Positions 23,774 through 37,668 are shown, counted from the first letter of the stretch. The stretch is DNA of 64,000 bases from Steinernema hermaphroditum (GCA_030435675.1 CM059624.1:161218-225217); one strand, 5' to 3'. Numbers and translations are program-made. Notes: a model not told the origin generated them from the letters alone.

Positions 23774-26700
23774 TATTCCCGTTGGGATTACTGTGGACTA
23801 TCTTAGTTTCCTGCAAAACTTTCAATTCGAGACAGCAGGGCCCTTGCTCACACCAAGAGTTCTGCATCTGACCCTCCTGCTCCAAAGTACCATAGCATTT
23901 TTATGATTGGATCTTGTAGAACTGCACGAGCCTGATCGAACGCGCCTATTCCCGTTGGGATTACTGTGGACTATCTTAGTTTCCTGCAAAACTTTCAATT
24001 CGAGACAGCAGGGCCCTTGCTCACACCAAGAGCTCTGCATCTGACCCTCCTGCTCCAAAGTACCATATCATTTTTATGATTGGATCTTGTAGAACTGCAC
24101 GAGCCTGATCGAACGCGCCTATTCCCGTTGGGATTACTGTGGACTATCTTAGTTTCCTGCAAAACTTTCAATTCGAGACAGCAGGGCCCTTGCTCACACC
24201 AAGAGCTCTGCATCTGACCCTCCTGCTCCAAAGTACCATAGCATTTTTATGATTGGATCTTGTAGAACTGCACAAGCCTGATCGAACGCGCCTATTCCCG
24301 TTGGGATTACTGTGGACTATCTTAGTTTCCTGCAAAACTTTCAATTCGAGACAGCAGGGCCCTTGCTCATACCAAGAGCTCTGCATCTGACCCTCCTGCT
24401 CCAAAGTACCATAGCATTTTTATGATTGGATCTTGTAGAACTGCACGAGCCTGATCGAACGCGCCTATTCCCGTTGGATTTACTGTGGACTATCTTAGTT
24501 TCCTGCAAAACTTTCAATTCGAGACAGCTAGGGCCCTTGCTCACACCAAGAGCTCTGCATCTGACCCTCCTGCTCCAAAGTACCATAGCATTTTTATGAT
24601 TGGATCTTGTAGAACTGCACGAGCCTGATCGAACGCGCCTATTCCCGTTGGGATTACTGTGGACTATCTTAGTTTCCTGCAAAACTTTCAATTCGAGACA
24701 GCAGGGCCCTTGCTCACACCAAGAGCTCTGCATCTGACCCTCCTGCTCCAAAGTACCATAGCATTTTTATGATTGGATCTTGTAGAACTGCACGAGCCTG
24801 ATCGAACGCGCCTACTCTCGTTGGATTTCCTGTGGACTATCTTAGTTTCCTGCAAAACTTTCAATTCGAGACAGCAGGGCCCTTGCTCATACCAAGAGCT
24901 CTGCATCTGACCCTCCTGCTCCAAAGTACCATAGCATTTTTATGATTGGATCTTGTAGAACTGCACGAGCCTGATCGAACGCGCCTATTCCCGTTGGAAT
25001 TACTGTGGACTATCTTAGTTTCCTGCAAAACTTTCAATTCGAGACATTAGGGCCCTTGCTCACACCAAGAGCTCTGCATCTGACCCTCCTGCTCCAAAGT
25101 ACCATAGCATTTTTATGATTGGATCTTGTAGAACTGCACGAGCCTGATCGAACGCGCCTATTCCCGTTGGGATTACTGTGGACTATCTTAGTTTCCTGCA
25201 AAACTTTCAATTCGAGACAGCAGGGCCCTTGCTCACACCAAGAGCTCTGCATCTGACCCTCCTGCTCCAAAGTACCATAGCATTTTTATGATTCGATCTT
25301 GTAGAACTGCACGAGCCTGATCGAACGCGCCTACTCTCGTTGGATTTCCTGTGGACTATCTTAGTTTCCTGCAAAACTTTCAATTCGAGACAGCAGGGCC
25401 CTTGCTCACACCAAGAGCTCTGCATCTGACCCTCCTGCTCCAAAGTACCATATCATTTTTATGATTGGATCTTGTAGAACTGCACGAGCCTGATCGAACG
25501 CGCCTATTCCCGTTGGGATTACTGTGGACTATCTTAGTTTCCTGCAAAACTTTCAATTCGAGACAGCAGGGCCCTTGCTCACACCAAGAGCTCTGCATCT
25601 GACCCTCCTGCTCCAAAGTACCATAGCATTTTTATGATTGGATCTTGTAGAACTGCACGAGCCTGATCGAACGCGCCTATTCCCGTTGGGATTACTGTGG
25701 ACTATCTTAGTTTCCTGCAAAACTTTCAATTCGAGACAGCAGGGCCCTTGCTCACACCAAGAGCTCTGCATCTGACCCTCCTGCTCCAAAGTACCATAGC
25801 ATTTTTATGATTGGATCTTGTAGAACTGCACGAGCCTGATCGAACGCGCCTACTCTCGTTGGATTTCCTGTGGACTATCTTAGTTTCCTGCAAAACTTTC
25901 AATTCGAGACAGCAGGGCCCTTGCTCACACCAAGAGCTCTGCATCTGACCCTCCTGCTCCAAAGTACCATAGCATTTTTATGATTGGATCTTGTAGAACT
26001 GCACGAGCCTGATCGAACGCGCCTATTCCCGTTGGGATTACTGTGGACTATCTTAGTTTCCTGCAAAACTTTCAATTCGAGACAGCAGGGCCCTTGTTCA
26101 CACCAAGAGCTCTGCATCTGACCCTCCTGCTCCAAAGTACCATAGCATTTTTATGATTGGATCTTGTAGAACTGCACGAGCCTGATCGAACGCGCCTATT
26201 CCCGTTGGGATTACTGTGGACTATCTTAGTTTCCTGCAAAACTTTCAATTCGAGACAGCTAGGGCCCTTGTTCACACAAAGAGTTCTGCATCTGACCCTC
26301 CTGCTCCAAAGTACCATAGCATTTTTATGATTGGATCTTGTAGAACTGCACGAGCCTGATCGAACGCGCCTACTCTCGTTGGATTTCCTGTGGACTATCT
26401 TAGTTTCCTGCAAAACTTTCAATTCGAGACAGCAGGGCCCTTGCTCACACCAAGAGCTCTGCATCTGACCCTCCTGCTCCAAAGTACCATAGCATTTTTA
26501 TGATTGCATCTTGTAGAACTGCACGAGCCTGATCGAACGCGCCTACTCTCGTTGGATTTCCTGTGGACTATCTTAGTTTCCTGCAAAACTTTCAATTCGA
26601 GACAGCTGGGCCCTTGCTCACACAAAGAGCTCTGCATCTGACCCTCCTGCTCCAAAGTACCATAGCATTTTTATGATTGGATCTTGTAGAACTGCACGAG

Positions 26701-27458
26701 CCTGATCGAACGCGCCTATTCCCGTTGGGTTTACTGTGGACTATCTTAGTTTCTGCAAAACTTTCAATTCGAGACAGCAGGGCCCTTGCTCACACAAAGA
26801 GCTCTGCATCTGACCCTCCTGCTCCAAAGTACCATAGCATTTTTATGATTGCATCTTGTAGAACTGCACGAGCCTGATCGAACGCGCCTATTCCCGTTGG
26901 ATTTCCTGTGGACTATCTTAGTTTCCTGCAAAACTTTCAATTCGAGACAGCAGGGCCCTTGCTCACACCAAGAGCTCTGCATCTGACCCTCCTGCTCCAA
27001 AGTACCATAGCATTTTTATGATTGGATCTTGTAGAACTGCACGAGCCTGATCGAACGCGCCTACTCTCGTTGGATTTCCTGTGGACTATCTTAGTTTCCT
27101 GCAAAACTTTCAATTCGAGACAGATAGGGCCTTGTTCATACAAAGAGTTCTGCATCTGACCCTCCTGCTCCAAAGTACCATAGCATTTTTATGATTGGAT
27201 CTTGTAGAACTGCACGAGCCTGATCGAACGCGCCTATTCCCGTTGGGATTACTGTGGACTATCTTAGTTTCCTGCAAAACTTTCAATTCGAGACAGCAGG
27301 GCCCTTGCTCACACCAAGAGCTCTGCATCTGACCCTCCTGCTCCAAAGTACCATAGCATTTTTATGATTGGATCTTGTAGAACTGCACGAGCCTGATCGA
27401 ACGCGCCTATTCCCGTTGGGATTACTGTGGACTATCTTAGTTTCCTGCAAAACTTTCA
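23774..27458. repeat. Satellite domain 3: transitional A units
   Basis: Box 1 is mostly A-type, but tails switch between a-type and b-type from unit to unit. TGATCGG is absent. Local private variants recur, such as CATATCA near 24066 and 25448 and CTCATACC near 24369 and 24889. A hybrid box 1 (GACAGCTAGGGCCC) gives 174-bp units near 24533 and 26258. The unit ending near 26760 has lost one C (TTTCTGCAAAA). Confidence 0.7.
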
Positions 27459-28669
27459 ATTCGAGACAGCAGGGCCCTTGCTCACACCAAGAGCTCTGCA
27501 TCTGACCATCCTGCTCCAAAGTACCATAGCATTTTTATGATTCCATCTTGTAGAACTGCGCGAGCCTGATTGAACGCGCCTACTCTCGTTGGATTTGCTG
27601 TGGACTATCTTAGTTTCCTGCAAAACTTTCAATTCGAGACAGCAGGGCCCTTGCTCACACCAAGAGCTCTGCATCTGACCCTCCTGCTCCAAAGTACCAT
27701 AGCATTTTTATGATTCCATCTTGTAGAACTGCACGAGCCTGATCGAACGCGCCTACTCTCGCTGGATTTCCTGCGGACTATCTTAGTTTCCTGCAAAACT
27801 TTCAATTCGAGACAGATAGGGCCTTGTTCATACAAAGAGTTCTGCATCTGACCCTCCTGCTCCAAAGTACCATAGCATTTTTATGATTGGATCTTGTAGA
27901 ACTGCACGAGCCTGATTGAACGCGCCTATTCCCGTTGGGATTACTGTGGACTATCTTAGTTTCCTGCAAAACTTTCAATTCGAGACAGCAGGGCCCTTGC
28001 TCACACCAAGAGCTCTGCACCTGACCCTCCTGCTCCAAAGTACCATAGCATTTTTATGATTCCATCTTGTAGAACTGCACGAGCCTGATCGAACGCGCCT
28101 ACTCTCGTTGGATTTCCTGTGGACTATCTTAGTTTCCTGCAAAACTTTCAATTCGAGACAGATAGGGCCTTGTTCATGCAAAGAGCTCTGCATCTGACCC
28201 TCCTGCTCCAAAGTACCATAGCATTTTTATGATTCCATCTTGTAGAACTGCACGAGCCTGATCGAACGCGCCTACTCTCGTTGGATTTCCTGCGGACTAT
28301 CTTAGTTTCCTGCAAAACTTTCAATTCGAGACAGATAGGGCCTTGTTCATGCAAAGAGTTCCGCATCTGACCCTCCTGCTCCAAAGTACCATAGCATTTT
28401 TATGATTGGATCTTGTAGAACTGCACGAGCCTGATCGAACGCGCCTAATCTCGTTGGATTTCCTGTGGACTATCTTAGTTTCCTGCAAAACTTTCAATTC
28501 GAGACAGATAGGGCCTTGTTCATACAAAGAGTTCCGCATCTGACCCTCCTGCTCCAAAGTACCATAGCATTTTTATGATTGGATCTTGTAGAACTGCACG
28601 AGCCTGATCGAACGCGCCTAATCTCGTTGGATTTCCTGTGGACTATCTTAGTTTCCTGCAAAACTTTCA

Positions 28670-29361
28670 ATTCGAGACAGATAGGGCCTTGTTCATGCAA
28701 AGAGTTCTGCATCTGACCCTCCTGCTCCAAAGTACCATAGCATTTTTATGATTGAATCTTGTAGAACTGCACGAGCCTGATCGAACGCGCCTAATCTCGT
28801 TGGATTTCCTGTGGACTATCTTAGTTTCCTGCAAAACTTTCAATTCGAGACAGTTAGGGCCTTGTTCATACAAAGAGTTCTGCATCTGACCCTCCTGCTC
28901 CAAAGTACCATAGCATTTTTATGATTGGATCTTGTAGAACTGCACGAGCCTGATTGAACGCGCCTATTCCCGTTGGGATTACTGTGGACTATCTTAGTTT
29001 CCTGCAAAACTTTCAATTCGAGACAGCAGGGCCCTTGCTCACACCAAGAGCTCTGCATCTGACCCTCCTGCTCCAAAGTACCATAGCATTTTTATGATTC
29101 CATCTTGTAGAACTGCACGAGCCTGATCGAACGCGCCTACTCTCGTTGGATTTCCTGTGGACTATCTTAGTTTCCTGCAAAACTTTCAATTCGAGACAGA
29201 TAGGGCCTTGTTCATACAAAGAGTTCTGCATCTGACCCTCCGGCTCCAAAGTACCATAGCATTTTTATGATTGGATCTTGTAGAACTGCACGAGCCTGAT
29301 CGAACGCGCCTAATCTCGTTGGATTTCCTGTGGACTATCTTAGTTTCCTGCAAAACTTTCA
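28670..29361. repeat. Four-monomer block with CCTAATCTCG marker (copy 1)
   Basis: The order is a CCTAATCTCG unit, then an A-box unit with TTGTAG and GATTGAACG, then TGATTCC, then CCTAATCTCG again. It recurs at 37669-38360, 8999 bp downstream (52 x 173 + 3). CCTAATCTCG occurs in only about eight units, clustered at 28.3-30.1 kb and 37.7-39.7 kb. Confidence 0.6.
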
Positions 29362-30226
29362 ATTCGAGACAGTTAGGGCCTTGTTCATACAAAGAGTTCC
29401 GCATCTGACCCTCCTGCTCCAAAGTACCATAGCATTTTTATGATTGGATCTTATAGAACTGCACGAGCCTGATCGAACGCGCCTACTCTCGTTGGATTTC
29501 CTGTGGACTATCTTAGTTTCCTGCAAAACTTTCAATTCGAGACAGATAGGGCCTTGTTCATGCAAAGAGTTCTGCATCTGACCCTCCTGCTCCAAAGTAC
29601 CATAGCATTTTTATGATTCCATCTTGTAGAACTGCACGAGCCTGATCGAACGCGCCTATTCCCGTTGGGATTACTGTGGACTATCTTAGTTTCCTGCAAA
29701 ACTTTCAATTCGAGACAGCAGGGCCCTTGCTCACACCAAGAGCTCTGCATCTGACCCTCCTGCTCCAAAGTACCATAGCATTTTTATGATTCCATCTTGT
29801 AGAACTGCACGAGCCTGATCGAACGCGCCTACTCTCGTTGGATTTCCTGTGGACTATCTTAGTTTCCTGCAAAACTTTCAATTCGAGACAGATAGGGCCT
29901 TGTTCATGCAAAGAGTTCCGCATCTGACCCTCCTGCTCCAAAGTACCATAGCATTTTTATGATTGGATCTTGTAGAACTGCACGAGCCTGATCGAACGCG
30001 CCTAATCTCGTTGGATTTCCTGTGGACTATCTTAGTTTCCTGCAAAACTTTCAATTCGAGACAGTTAGGGCCTTGTTCATACAAAGAGTTCCGCATCTGA
30101 CCCTCCTGCTCCAAAGTACCATAGCATTTTTATGATTCCATCTTGTAGAACTGCACGAGCCTGATTGAACGCGCCTACTCTCGTTGGATTTGCTGTGGAC
30201 TATCTTAGTTTGCTGCAAAACTTTCA

Positions 30227-30918
30227 ATTCGAGACAGATAGGGCCTTGTTCATACAAAGAGTTCTGCATCTGACCCTCCTGCTCCAAAGTACCATAGCAT
30301 TTTTATGATTCCATCTTGTAGAACTGCACGAGCCTGATTGAACGCGCCTACTCTCGTTGGATTTCCTGTGGACTATCTTAGTTTCCTGCAAAACTTTCAA
30401 TTCGAGACAGCAGGGCCCTTGCTCACACCAAGAGCTCTGCATCTGAACCTCCTGCTCCAAAGTACCATAGCATTTTTGTGATTCCATCTTGTAGAACGGC
30501 ACGAGCCTGATCGAACGCGCCTACTCTCGTTGGATTTCCTGTGGACTATCTTAGTTTCCTGCAAAACTTTCAATTCGAGACAGCAGGGCCCTTGCTCACA
30601 CCAAGAGGTCTGCATCTGACCCTCCTGCTCCAAAGTACCATGGCATTTTTGTGATTCCATCTTGTAGAACTGCACGAGCCTGATCGAACGCGCCTACTCT
30701 CGTTGGATTTCCTGCGGACTATCTTAGTTTCCTGCAAAACTTTCAATTCGAGACAGCAGGGCCCTTGCTCACACCAAGAGCTCTGCATCTGACCCTCCTG
30801 CTCCAAAGTACCATAGCATTTTTGTGATTCCATCTTGTAGAACTGCACGAGCCTGATCGAACGCGCCTACTCTCGTTGGATTTCCTGTGGACTATCTTAG
30901 TTTCCTGCAAAACTTTCA
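30227..30918. repeat. AAGAGGTCTGC four-monomer block (copy 1 of several)
   Basis: This block contains TCTGAACCTCC near 30438, the rare marker AAGAGGTCTGC at 30603, several CATTTTTGTGA units and, directly after it, a TTATGCATC unit. The same order occurs at 35245-35936 (spacing 5018 = 29 x 173 + 1) and at 58788-59479 (spacing 28561 = 165 x 173 + 16). Confidence 0.65.
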
Positions 30919-31088
30919 ATTCGAGACAGTTAGGGCCTTGTTCATACAAAGAGTTATGCATCTGACCCCTCCTGCTCCAAAGTAAGCATTTTTATGATTG
31001 GATCTTGTAGAACTGCACGAGCCTGATCGAACGCGCCTACTCTCGTTGGATTTGCTGTGGACTATCTTAGTTTCCTGCAAAACTTTCA
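30919..31088. repeat. 170-bp monomer with lesion at the TACCATAGC site
   Basis: A member of the TTATGCATCTGACCCCTCC subfamily. Near 30981 it reads AAAGTAAGCATT, four bases shorter than AAAGTACCATAGCATT. The extra C of the subfamily leaves a net unit length of 170. Confidence 0.85.
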
Positions 31089-31780
31089 ATTCGAGACAGC
31101 AGGGCCCTTGCTCACACCAAGAGCTCTGCATCTGACCCTCCTGCTCCAAAGTACCATAGCATTTTTATGATTCCATCTTATAGAACTGCACGAGCCTGAT
31201 CGAACGCGCCTACTCTCGTTGGATTTCCTGTGGACTATCTTAGTTTCCTGCAAAACTTTCAATTCGAGACAGATAGGGCCTTGTTCATACAAAGAGTTCT
31301 GCATCTGACCCTCCTGCTCCAAAGTACCATAGCATTTTTATGATTCCATCTTGTAGAACTGCACGAGCCTGATTGAACGCGCCTACTCTCGTTGGATTTC
31401 CTGTGGACTATCTTAGTTTGCTGCAAAACTTTCAATTCGAGACAGCAGGGCCCTTGCTCACACCAAGAGCTCTGCATCTGAACCTCCTGCTCCAAAGTAC
31501 CATGGCATTTTTGTGATTCCATCTTGTAGAACTGCACGAGCCTGATCGAACGCGCCTACTCTCGTTGGATTTCCTGTGGACTATCTTAGTTTCCTGCAAA
31601 ACTTTCAATTCGAGACAGCAGGGCCCTTGCTCACACCAAGAGCTCTGCATCTGACCCTCCTGCTCCAAAGTACCATAGCATTTTTGTGATTCCATCTTGT
31701 AGAACTGCACGAGCCTGATCGAACGCGCCTACTCTCGTTGGATTTCCTGTGGACTATCTTAGTTTCCTGCAAAACTTTCA

Positions 31781-31953
31781 ATTCGAGACAGTTAGGGCCT
31801 TGTTCATACAAAGAGTTATGCATCTGACCCCTCCTGCTCCAAAGACCATAGCATTTTTATGATTGGATCTTGTAGAACTGCACGAGCCTGATCGAACGCG
31901 CCTACTCTCGTTGGATTTCCTGTGGACTATCTTAGTTTCCTGCAAAACTTTCA
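31781..31953. repeat. Monomer with 1-bp lesion at the TACCATAGC site
   Basis: A member of the TTATGCATCTGACCCCTCC subfamily. At 31841 it reads AAAGACCATAG, one base shorter than AAAGTACCATAG. The extra C in ACCCCTCC compensates, so the unit is still 173 bp. Confidence 0.8.
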
Positions 31954-32646
31954 ATTCGAGACAGCAGGGCCCTTGCTCACACCAAGAGCTCTGCATCTGA
32001 CCCTCCTGCTCCAAAGTACCATAGCATTTTTATGATTCCATCTTGTAGAACTGCACGAGCCTGATTGAACGCGCCTACTCTCGTTGGATTTGCTGTGGAC
32101 TATCTTAGTTTCCTGCAAAACTTTCAATTCGAGACAGCTAGGGCCCTTGCTCACACCAAGAGCTCTGCATCTGACCCTCCTGCTCCAAAGTACCATAGCA
32201 TTTTTATGATTCCATCTTGTAGAACTGCACGAGCCTGATCGAACGCGCCTACTCTCGTTGGATTTCCTGTGGACTATCTTAGTTTCCTGCAAAACTTTCA
32301 ATTCGAGACAGATAGGGCCTTGTTCATACAAAGAGTTCTGCATCTGACCCTCCTGCTCCAAAGTACCATAGCATTTTTATGATTCCATCTTGTAGAACTG
32401 CACGAGCCTGATTGAACGCGCCTACTCTCGTTGGATTTCCTGTGGACTATCTTAGTTTGCTGCAAAACTTTCAATTCGAGACAGCAGGGCCCTTGCTCAC
32501 ACCAAGAGCTCTGCATCTGACCCTCCTGCTCCAAAGTACCATGGCATTTTTGTGATTCCATCTTGTAGAACGGCACGAGCCTGATCGAACGCGCCTACTC
32601 TCGTTGGATTTCCTGTGGACTATCTTAGTTTCCTGCAAAACTTTCA

Positions 32647-34205
32647 ATTCGAGACAGCAGGGCCCTTGCTCACACCAAGAGCTCTGCATCTGACCCTCCT
32701 GCTCCAAAGTACCATGGCATTTTTGTGATTCCATCTTGTAGAACTGCACGAGCCTGATCGAACGCGCCTACTCTCGTTGGATTTCCTGTGGACTATCTTA
32801 GTTTCCTGCAAAACTTTCAATTCGAGACAGATAGGGCCTTGTTCATACAAAGAGTTATGCATCTGACCCCTCCTGCTCCAAAGTACCATAGCATTTTTAT
32901 GATTGGATCTTGTAGAACTGCACGAGCCTGATTGAACGCGCCTACTCTCGTTGGATTTGCTGTGGACTATCTTAGTTTCCTGCAAAACTTTCAATTCGAG
33001 ACAGCAGGGCCCTTGCTCACACCAAGAGCTCTGCATCTGACCCTCCTGCTCCAAAGTACCATAGCATTTTTATGATTCCATCTTGTAGAACTGCACGAGC
33101 CTGATCGAACGCGCCTACTCTCGCTGGATTTCCTGTGGACTATCTTAGTTTCCTGCAAAACTTTCAATTCGAGACAGATAGGGCCTTGTTCATACAAAGA
33201 GTTCTGCATCTGACCCTCCTGCTCCAAAGTACCATAGCATTTTTATGATTCCATCTTGTAGAACTGCACGAGCCTGATTGAACGCGCCTATTCCCGTTGG
33301 GATTACTGTGGACTATCTTAGTTTCCTGCAAAACTTTCAATTCGAGACAGCAGGGCCCTTGCTCACACCAAGAGCTCTGCATCTGACCCTCCTGCTCCAA
33401 AGTACCATAGCATTTTTGTGATTGGATCTTATAGAACTGCACGAGCCTGATCGAACGCGCCTACTCTCGTTGGATTTCCTGTGGACTATCTTAGTTTCCT
33501 GCAAAACTTTCAATTCGAGACAGATAGGGCCTTGTTCATACAAAGAGTTCTGCATCTGACCCTCCTGCTCCAAAGTACCATAGCATTTTTATGATTCCAT
33601 CTTGTAGAACTGCACGAGCCTGATTGAACGCGCCTACTCTCGTTGGATTTCCTGTGGACTATCTTAGTTTGCTGCAAAACTTTCAATTCGAGACAGCAGG
33701 GCCCTTGCTCACACCAAGAGCTCTGCATCTGACCCTCCTGCTCCAAAGTACCATGGCATTTTTGTGATTCCATCTTGTAGAACTGCACGAGCCTGATCGA
33801 ACGCGCCTACTCTCGTTGGATTTCCTGTGGACTATCTTAGTTTCCTGCAAAACTTTCAATTCGAGACAGTTAGGGCCTTGTTCATACAAAGAGTTATGCA
33901 TCTGACCCCTCCTGCTCCAAAGTACCATAGCATTTTTATGATTGGATCTTGTAGAACTGCACGAGCCTGATCGAACGCGCCTACTCTCGTTGGATTTGCT
34001 GTGGACTATCTTAGTTTCCTGCAAAACTTTCAATTCGAGACAGCAGGGCCCTTGCTCACACCAAGAGCTCTGCATCTGACCCTCCTGCTCCAAAGTACCA
34101 TAGCATTTTTATGATTCCATCTTGTAGAACTGCACGAGCCTGATCGAACGCGCCTACTCTCGTTGGATTTCCTGTGGACTATCTTAGTTTCCTGCAAAAC
34201 TTTCA
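32647..34205. repeat. Multi-monomer block, copy 1 (repeats at +3117)
   Basis: A series of about nine monomers whose markers (TTATGCATC plus CCCCTCC, then CTCGCTGG, then an a-type tail, then CATTTTTGTGATTGGATCTTATAG and so on) recurs in the same order 3117 bp downstream (18 x 173 + 3). Just upstream, 32301-32646 matches 35245-35590 at a spacing of 2944, so the second copy has one extra monomer (35591-35763). Confidence 0.65.
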
Positions 34206-35244
34206 ATTCGAGACAGATAGGGCCTTGTTCATACAAAGAGTTCTGCATCTGACCCTCCTGCTCCAAAGTACCATAGCATTTTTATGATTCCATCTTGTAG
34301 AACTGCACGAGCCTGATTGAACGCGCCTACTCTCGTTGGATTTCCTGTGGACTATCTTAGTTTCCTGCAAAACTTTCAATTCGAGACAGCAGGGCCCTTG
34401 CTCACACCAAGAGCTCTGCATCTGACCCTCCTGCTCCAAAGTACCATAGCATTTTTATGATTCCATCTTGTAGAACTGCACGAGCCTGATCGAACGCGCC
34501 TACTCTCGTTGGATTTCCTGTGGACTATCTTAGTTTCCTGCAAAACTTTCAATTCGAGACAGCAGGGCCCTTGCTCACACCAAGAGCTCTGCATCTGACC
34601 CTCCTGCTCCAAAGTACCATAGCATTTTTATGATTCCATCTTGTAGAACTGCACGAGCCTGATCGAACGCGCCTACTCTCGTTGGATTTCCTGTGGACTA
34701 TCTTAGTTTCCTGCAAAACTTTCAATTCGAGACAGTTAGGGCCTTGTTCATACAAAGAGTTCTGCATCTGACCCCTCCTGCTCCAAAGTACCATAGCATT
34801 TTTATGATTGCATCTTGTAGAACTGCACGAGCCTGATCGAACGCGCCTACTCTCGTTGGATTTCCTGTGGACTATCTTAGTTTCCTGCAAAACTTTCAAT
34901 TCGAGACAGCAGGGCCCTTGCTCACACCAAGAGCTCTGCATCTGACCCTCCTGCTCCAAAGTACCATAGCATTTTTATGATTCCATCTTGTAGAACTGCA
35001 CGAGCCTGATCGAACGCGCCTACTCTCGTTGGATTTGCTGTGGACTATCTTAGTTTCCTGCAAAACTTTCAATTCGAGACAGCAGGGCCCTTGCTCACAC
35101 CAAGAGCTCTGCATCTGACCCTCCTGCTCCAAAGTACCATAGCATTTTTATGATTCCATCTTGTAGAACTGCACGAGCCTGATCGAACGCGCCTACTCTC
35201 GTTGGATTTCCTGTGGACTATCTTAGTTTCCTGCAAAACTTTCA

Positions 35245-35936
35245 ATTCGAGACAGATAGGGCCTTGTTCATACAAAGAGTTCTGCATCTGACCCTCCTGC
35301 TCCAAAGTACCATAGCATTTTTATGATTCCATCTTGTAGAACTGCACGAGCCTGATTGAACGCGCCTACTCTCGTTGGATTTCCTGTGGACTATCTTAGT
35401 TTCCTGCAAAACTTTCAATTCGAGACAGCAGGGCCCTTGCTCACACCAAGAGCTCTGCATCTGACCCTCCTGCTCCAAAGTACCATGGCATTTTTGTGAT
35501 TCCATCTTGTAGAACTGCACGAGCCTGATCGAACGCGCCTACTCTCGTTGGATTTCCTGTGGACTATCTTAGTTTCCTGCAAAACTTTCAATTCGAGACA
35601 GCAGGGCCCTTGCTCACACCAAGAGGTCTGCATCTGACCCTCCTGCTCCAAAGTACCATGGCATTTTTGTGATTCCATCTTGTAGAACTGCACGAGCCTG
35701 ATCGAACGCGCCTACTCTCGTTGGATTTCCTGCGGACTATCTTAGTTTCCTGCAAAACTTTCAATTCGAGACAGCAGGGCCCTTGCTCACACCAAGAGCT
35801 CTGCATCTGACCCTCCTGCTCCAAAGTACCATGACATTTTTGTGATTCCATCTTGTAGAACTGCACGAGCCTGATCGAACGCGCCTACTCTCGTTGGATT
35901 TCCTGTGGACTATCTTAGTTTCCTGCAAAACTTTCA
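35245..35936. repeat. AAGAGGTCTGC block, copy 2
   Basis: AAGAGGTCTGC is at 35621, exactly 5018 bp from the first copy. It has the same following units, ending with a TTATGCATC plus CCCCTCC unit that is intact here, while its counterpart at 30919 is damaged. Confidence 0.65.
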
Positions 35937-37322
35937 ATTCGAGACAGATAGGGCCTTGTTCATACAAAGAGTTATGCATCTGACCCCTCCTGCTCCAAAG
36001 TACCATAGCATTTTTATGATTGGATCTTGTAGAACTGCACGAGCCTGATTGAACGCGCCTACTCTCGTTGGATTTGCTGTGGACTATCTTAGTTTCCTGC
36101 AAAACTTTCAATTCGAGACAGCAGGGCCCTTGCTCACACCAAGAGCTCTGCATCTGACCCTCCTGCTCCAAAGTACCATAGCATTTTTATGATTCCATCT
36201 TATAGAACTGCACGAGCCTGATCGAACGCGCCTACTCTCGCTGGATTTCCTGCGGACTATCTTAGTTTCCTGCAAAACTTTCAATTCGAGACAGATAGGG
36301 CCTTGTTCATACAAAGAGTTCTGCATCTGACCCTCCTGCTCCAAAGTACCATAGCATTTTTATGATTCCATCTTGTAGAACTGCACGAGCCTGATTGAAC
36401 GCGCCTATTCCCGTTGGGATTACTGTGGACTATCTTAGTTTCCTGCAAAACTTTCAATTCGAGACAGCAGGGCCCTTGCTCACACCAAGAGCTCTGCATC
36501 TGACCCTCCTGCTCCAAAGTACCATGGCATTTTTGTGATTGGATCTTATAGAACTGCACGAGCCTGATCGAACGCGCCTACTCTCGTTGGATTTCCTGTG
36601 GACTATCTTAGTTTCCTGCAAAACTTTCAATTCGAGACAGATAGGGCCTTGTTCATACAAAGAGTTCTGCATCTGACCCTCCTGCTCCAAAGTACCATAG
36701 CATTTTTATGATTCCATCTTGTAGAACTGCACGAGCCTGATTGAACGCGCCTACTCTCGTTGGATTTCCTGTGGACTATCTTAGTTTCCTGCAAAACTTT
36801 CAATTCGAGACAGCAGGGCCCTTGCTCACACCAAGAGCTCTGCATCTGACCCTCCTGCTCCAAAGTACCATGGCATTTTTGTGATTCCATCTTGTAGAAC
36901 TGCACGAGCCTGATCGAACGCGCCTACTCTCGTTGGATTTCCTGTGGACTATCTTAGTTTCCTGCAAAACTTTCAATTCGAGACAGTTAGGGCCTTGTTC
37001 ATACAAAGAGTTCTGCATCTGACCCCTCCTGCTCCAAAGTACCATAGCATTTTTATGATTGGATCTTGTAGAACTGCACGAGCCTGATTGAACGCGCCTA
37101 CTCTCGTTGGATTTGCTGTGGACTATCTTAGTTTCCTGCAAAACTTTCAATTCGAGACAGCAGGGCCCTTGCTCACACCAAGAGCTCTGCATCTGACCCT
37201 CCTGCTCCAAAGTACCATAGCATTTTTATGATTCCATCTTGTAGAACTGCACGAGCCTGATCGAACGCGCCTACTCTCGTTGGATTTCCTGTGGACTATC
37301 TTAGTTTCCTGCAAAACTTTCA
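35764..37322. repeat. Multi-monomer block, copy 2 (of 32647-34205)
   Basis: This copy preserves the monomer order of 32647-34205 with point differences, such as CATGGC at 36524 where copy 1 has CATAGC at 33407, and TTCTGC where copy 1 has TTATGC in one unit. The extra monomer at 35591-35763 marks the left boundary of exact register. Confidence 0.65.
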
Positions 37323-37668
37323 ATTCGAGACAGATAGGGCCTTGTTCATACAAAGAGTTCTGCATCTGACCCTCCTGCTCCAAAGTACCATAGCATTTTT
37401 ATGATTCCATCTTGTAGAACTGCACGAGCCTGATTGAACGCGCCTATTCCCGTTGGGATTACTGTGGACTATCTTAGTTTCCTGCAAAACTTTCAATTCG
37501 AGACAGATAGGGCCTTGTTCATACAAAGAGTTCTGCATCTGACCCTCCTGCTCCAAAGTACCATAGCATTTTTATGATTGGATCTTGTAGAACTGCACGA
37601 GCCTGATCGAACGCGCCTATTCCCGTTGGGATTCCTGTGGACTATCTTAGTTTCCTGCAAAACTTTCA

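Noticed and set aside
23177..23885. Open frames of 209 and 217 codons crossing the gap.
   Set aside because: Most of their length is Ns, so nothing can be read.
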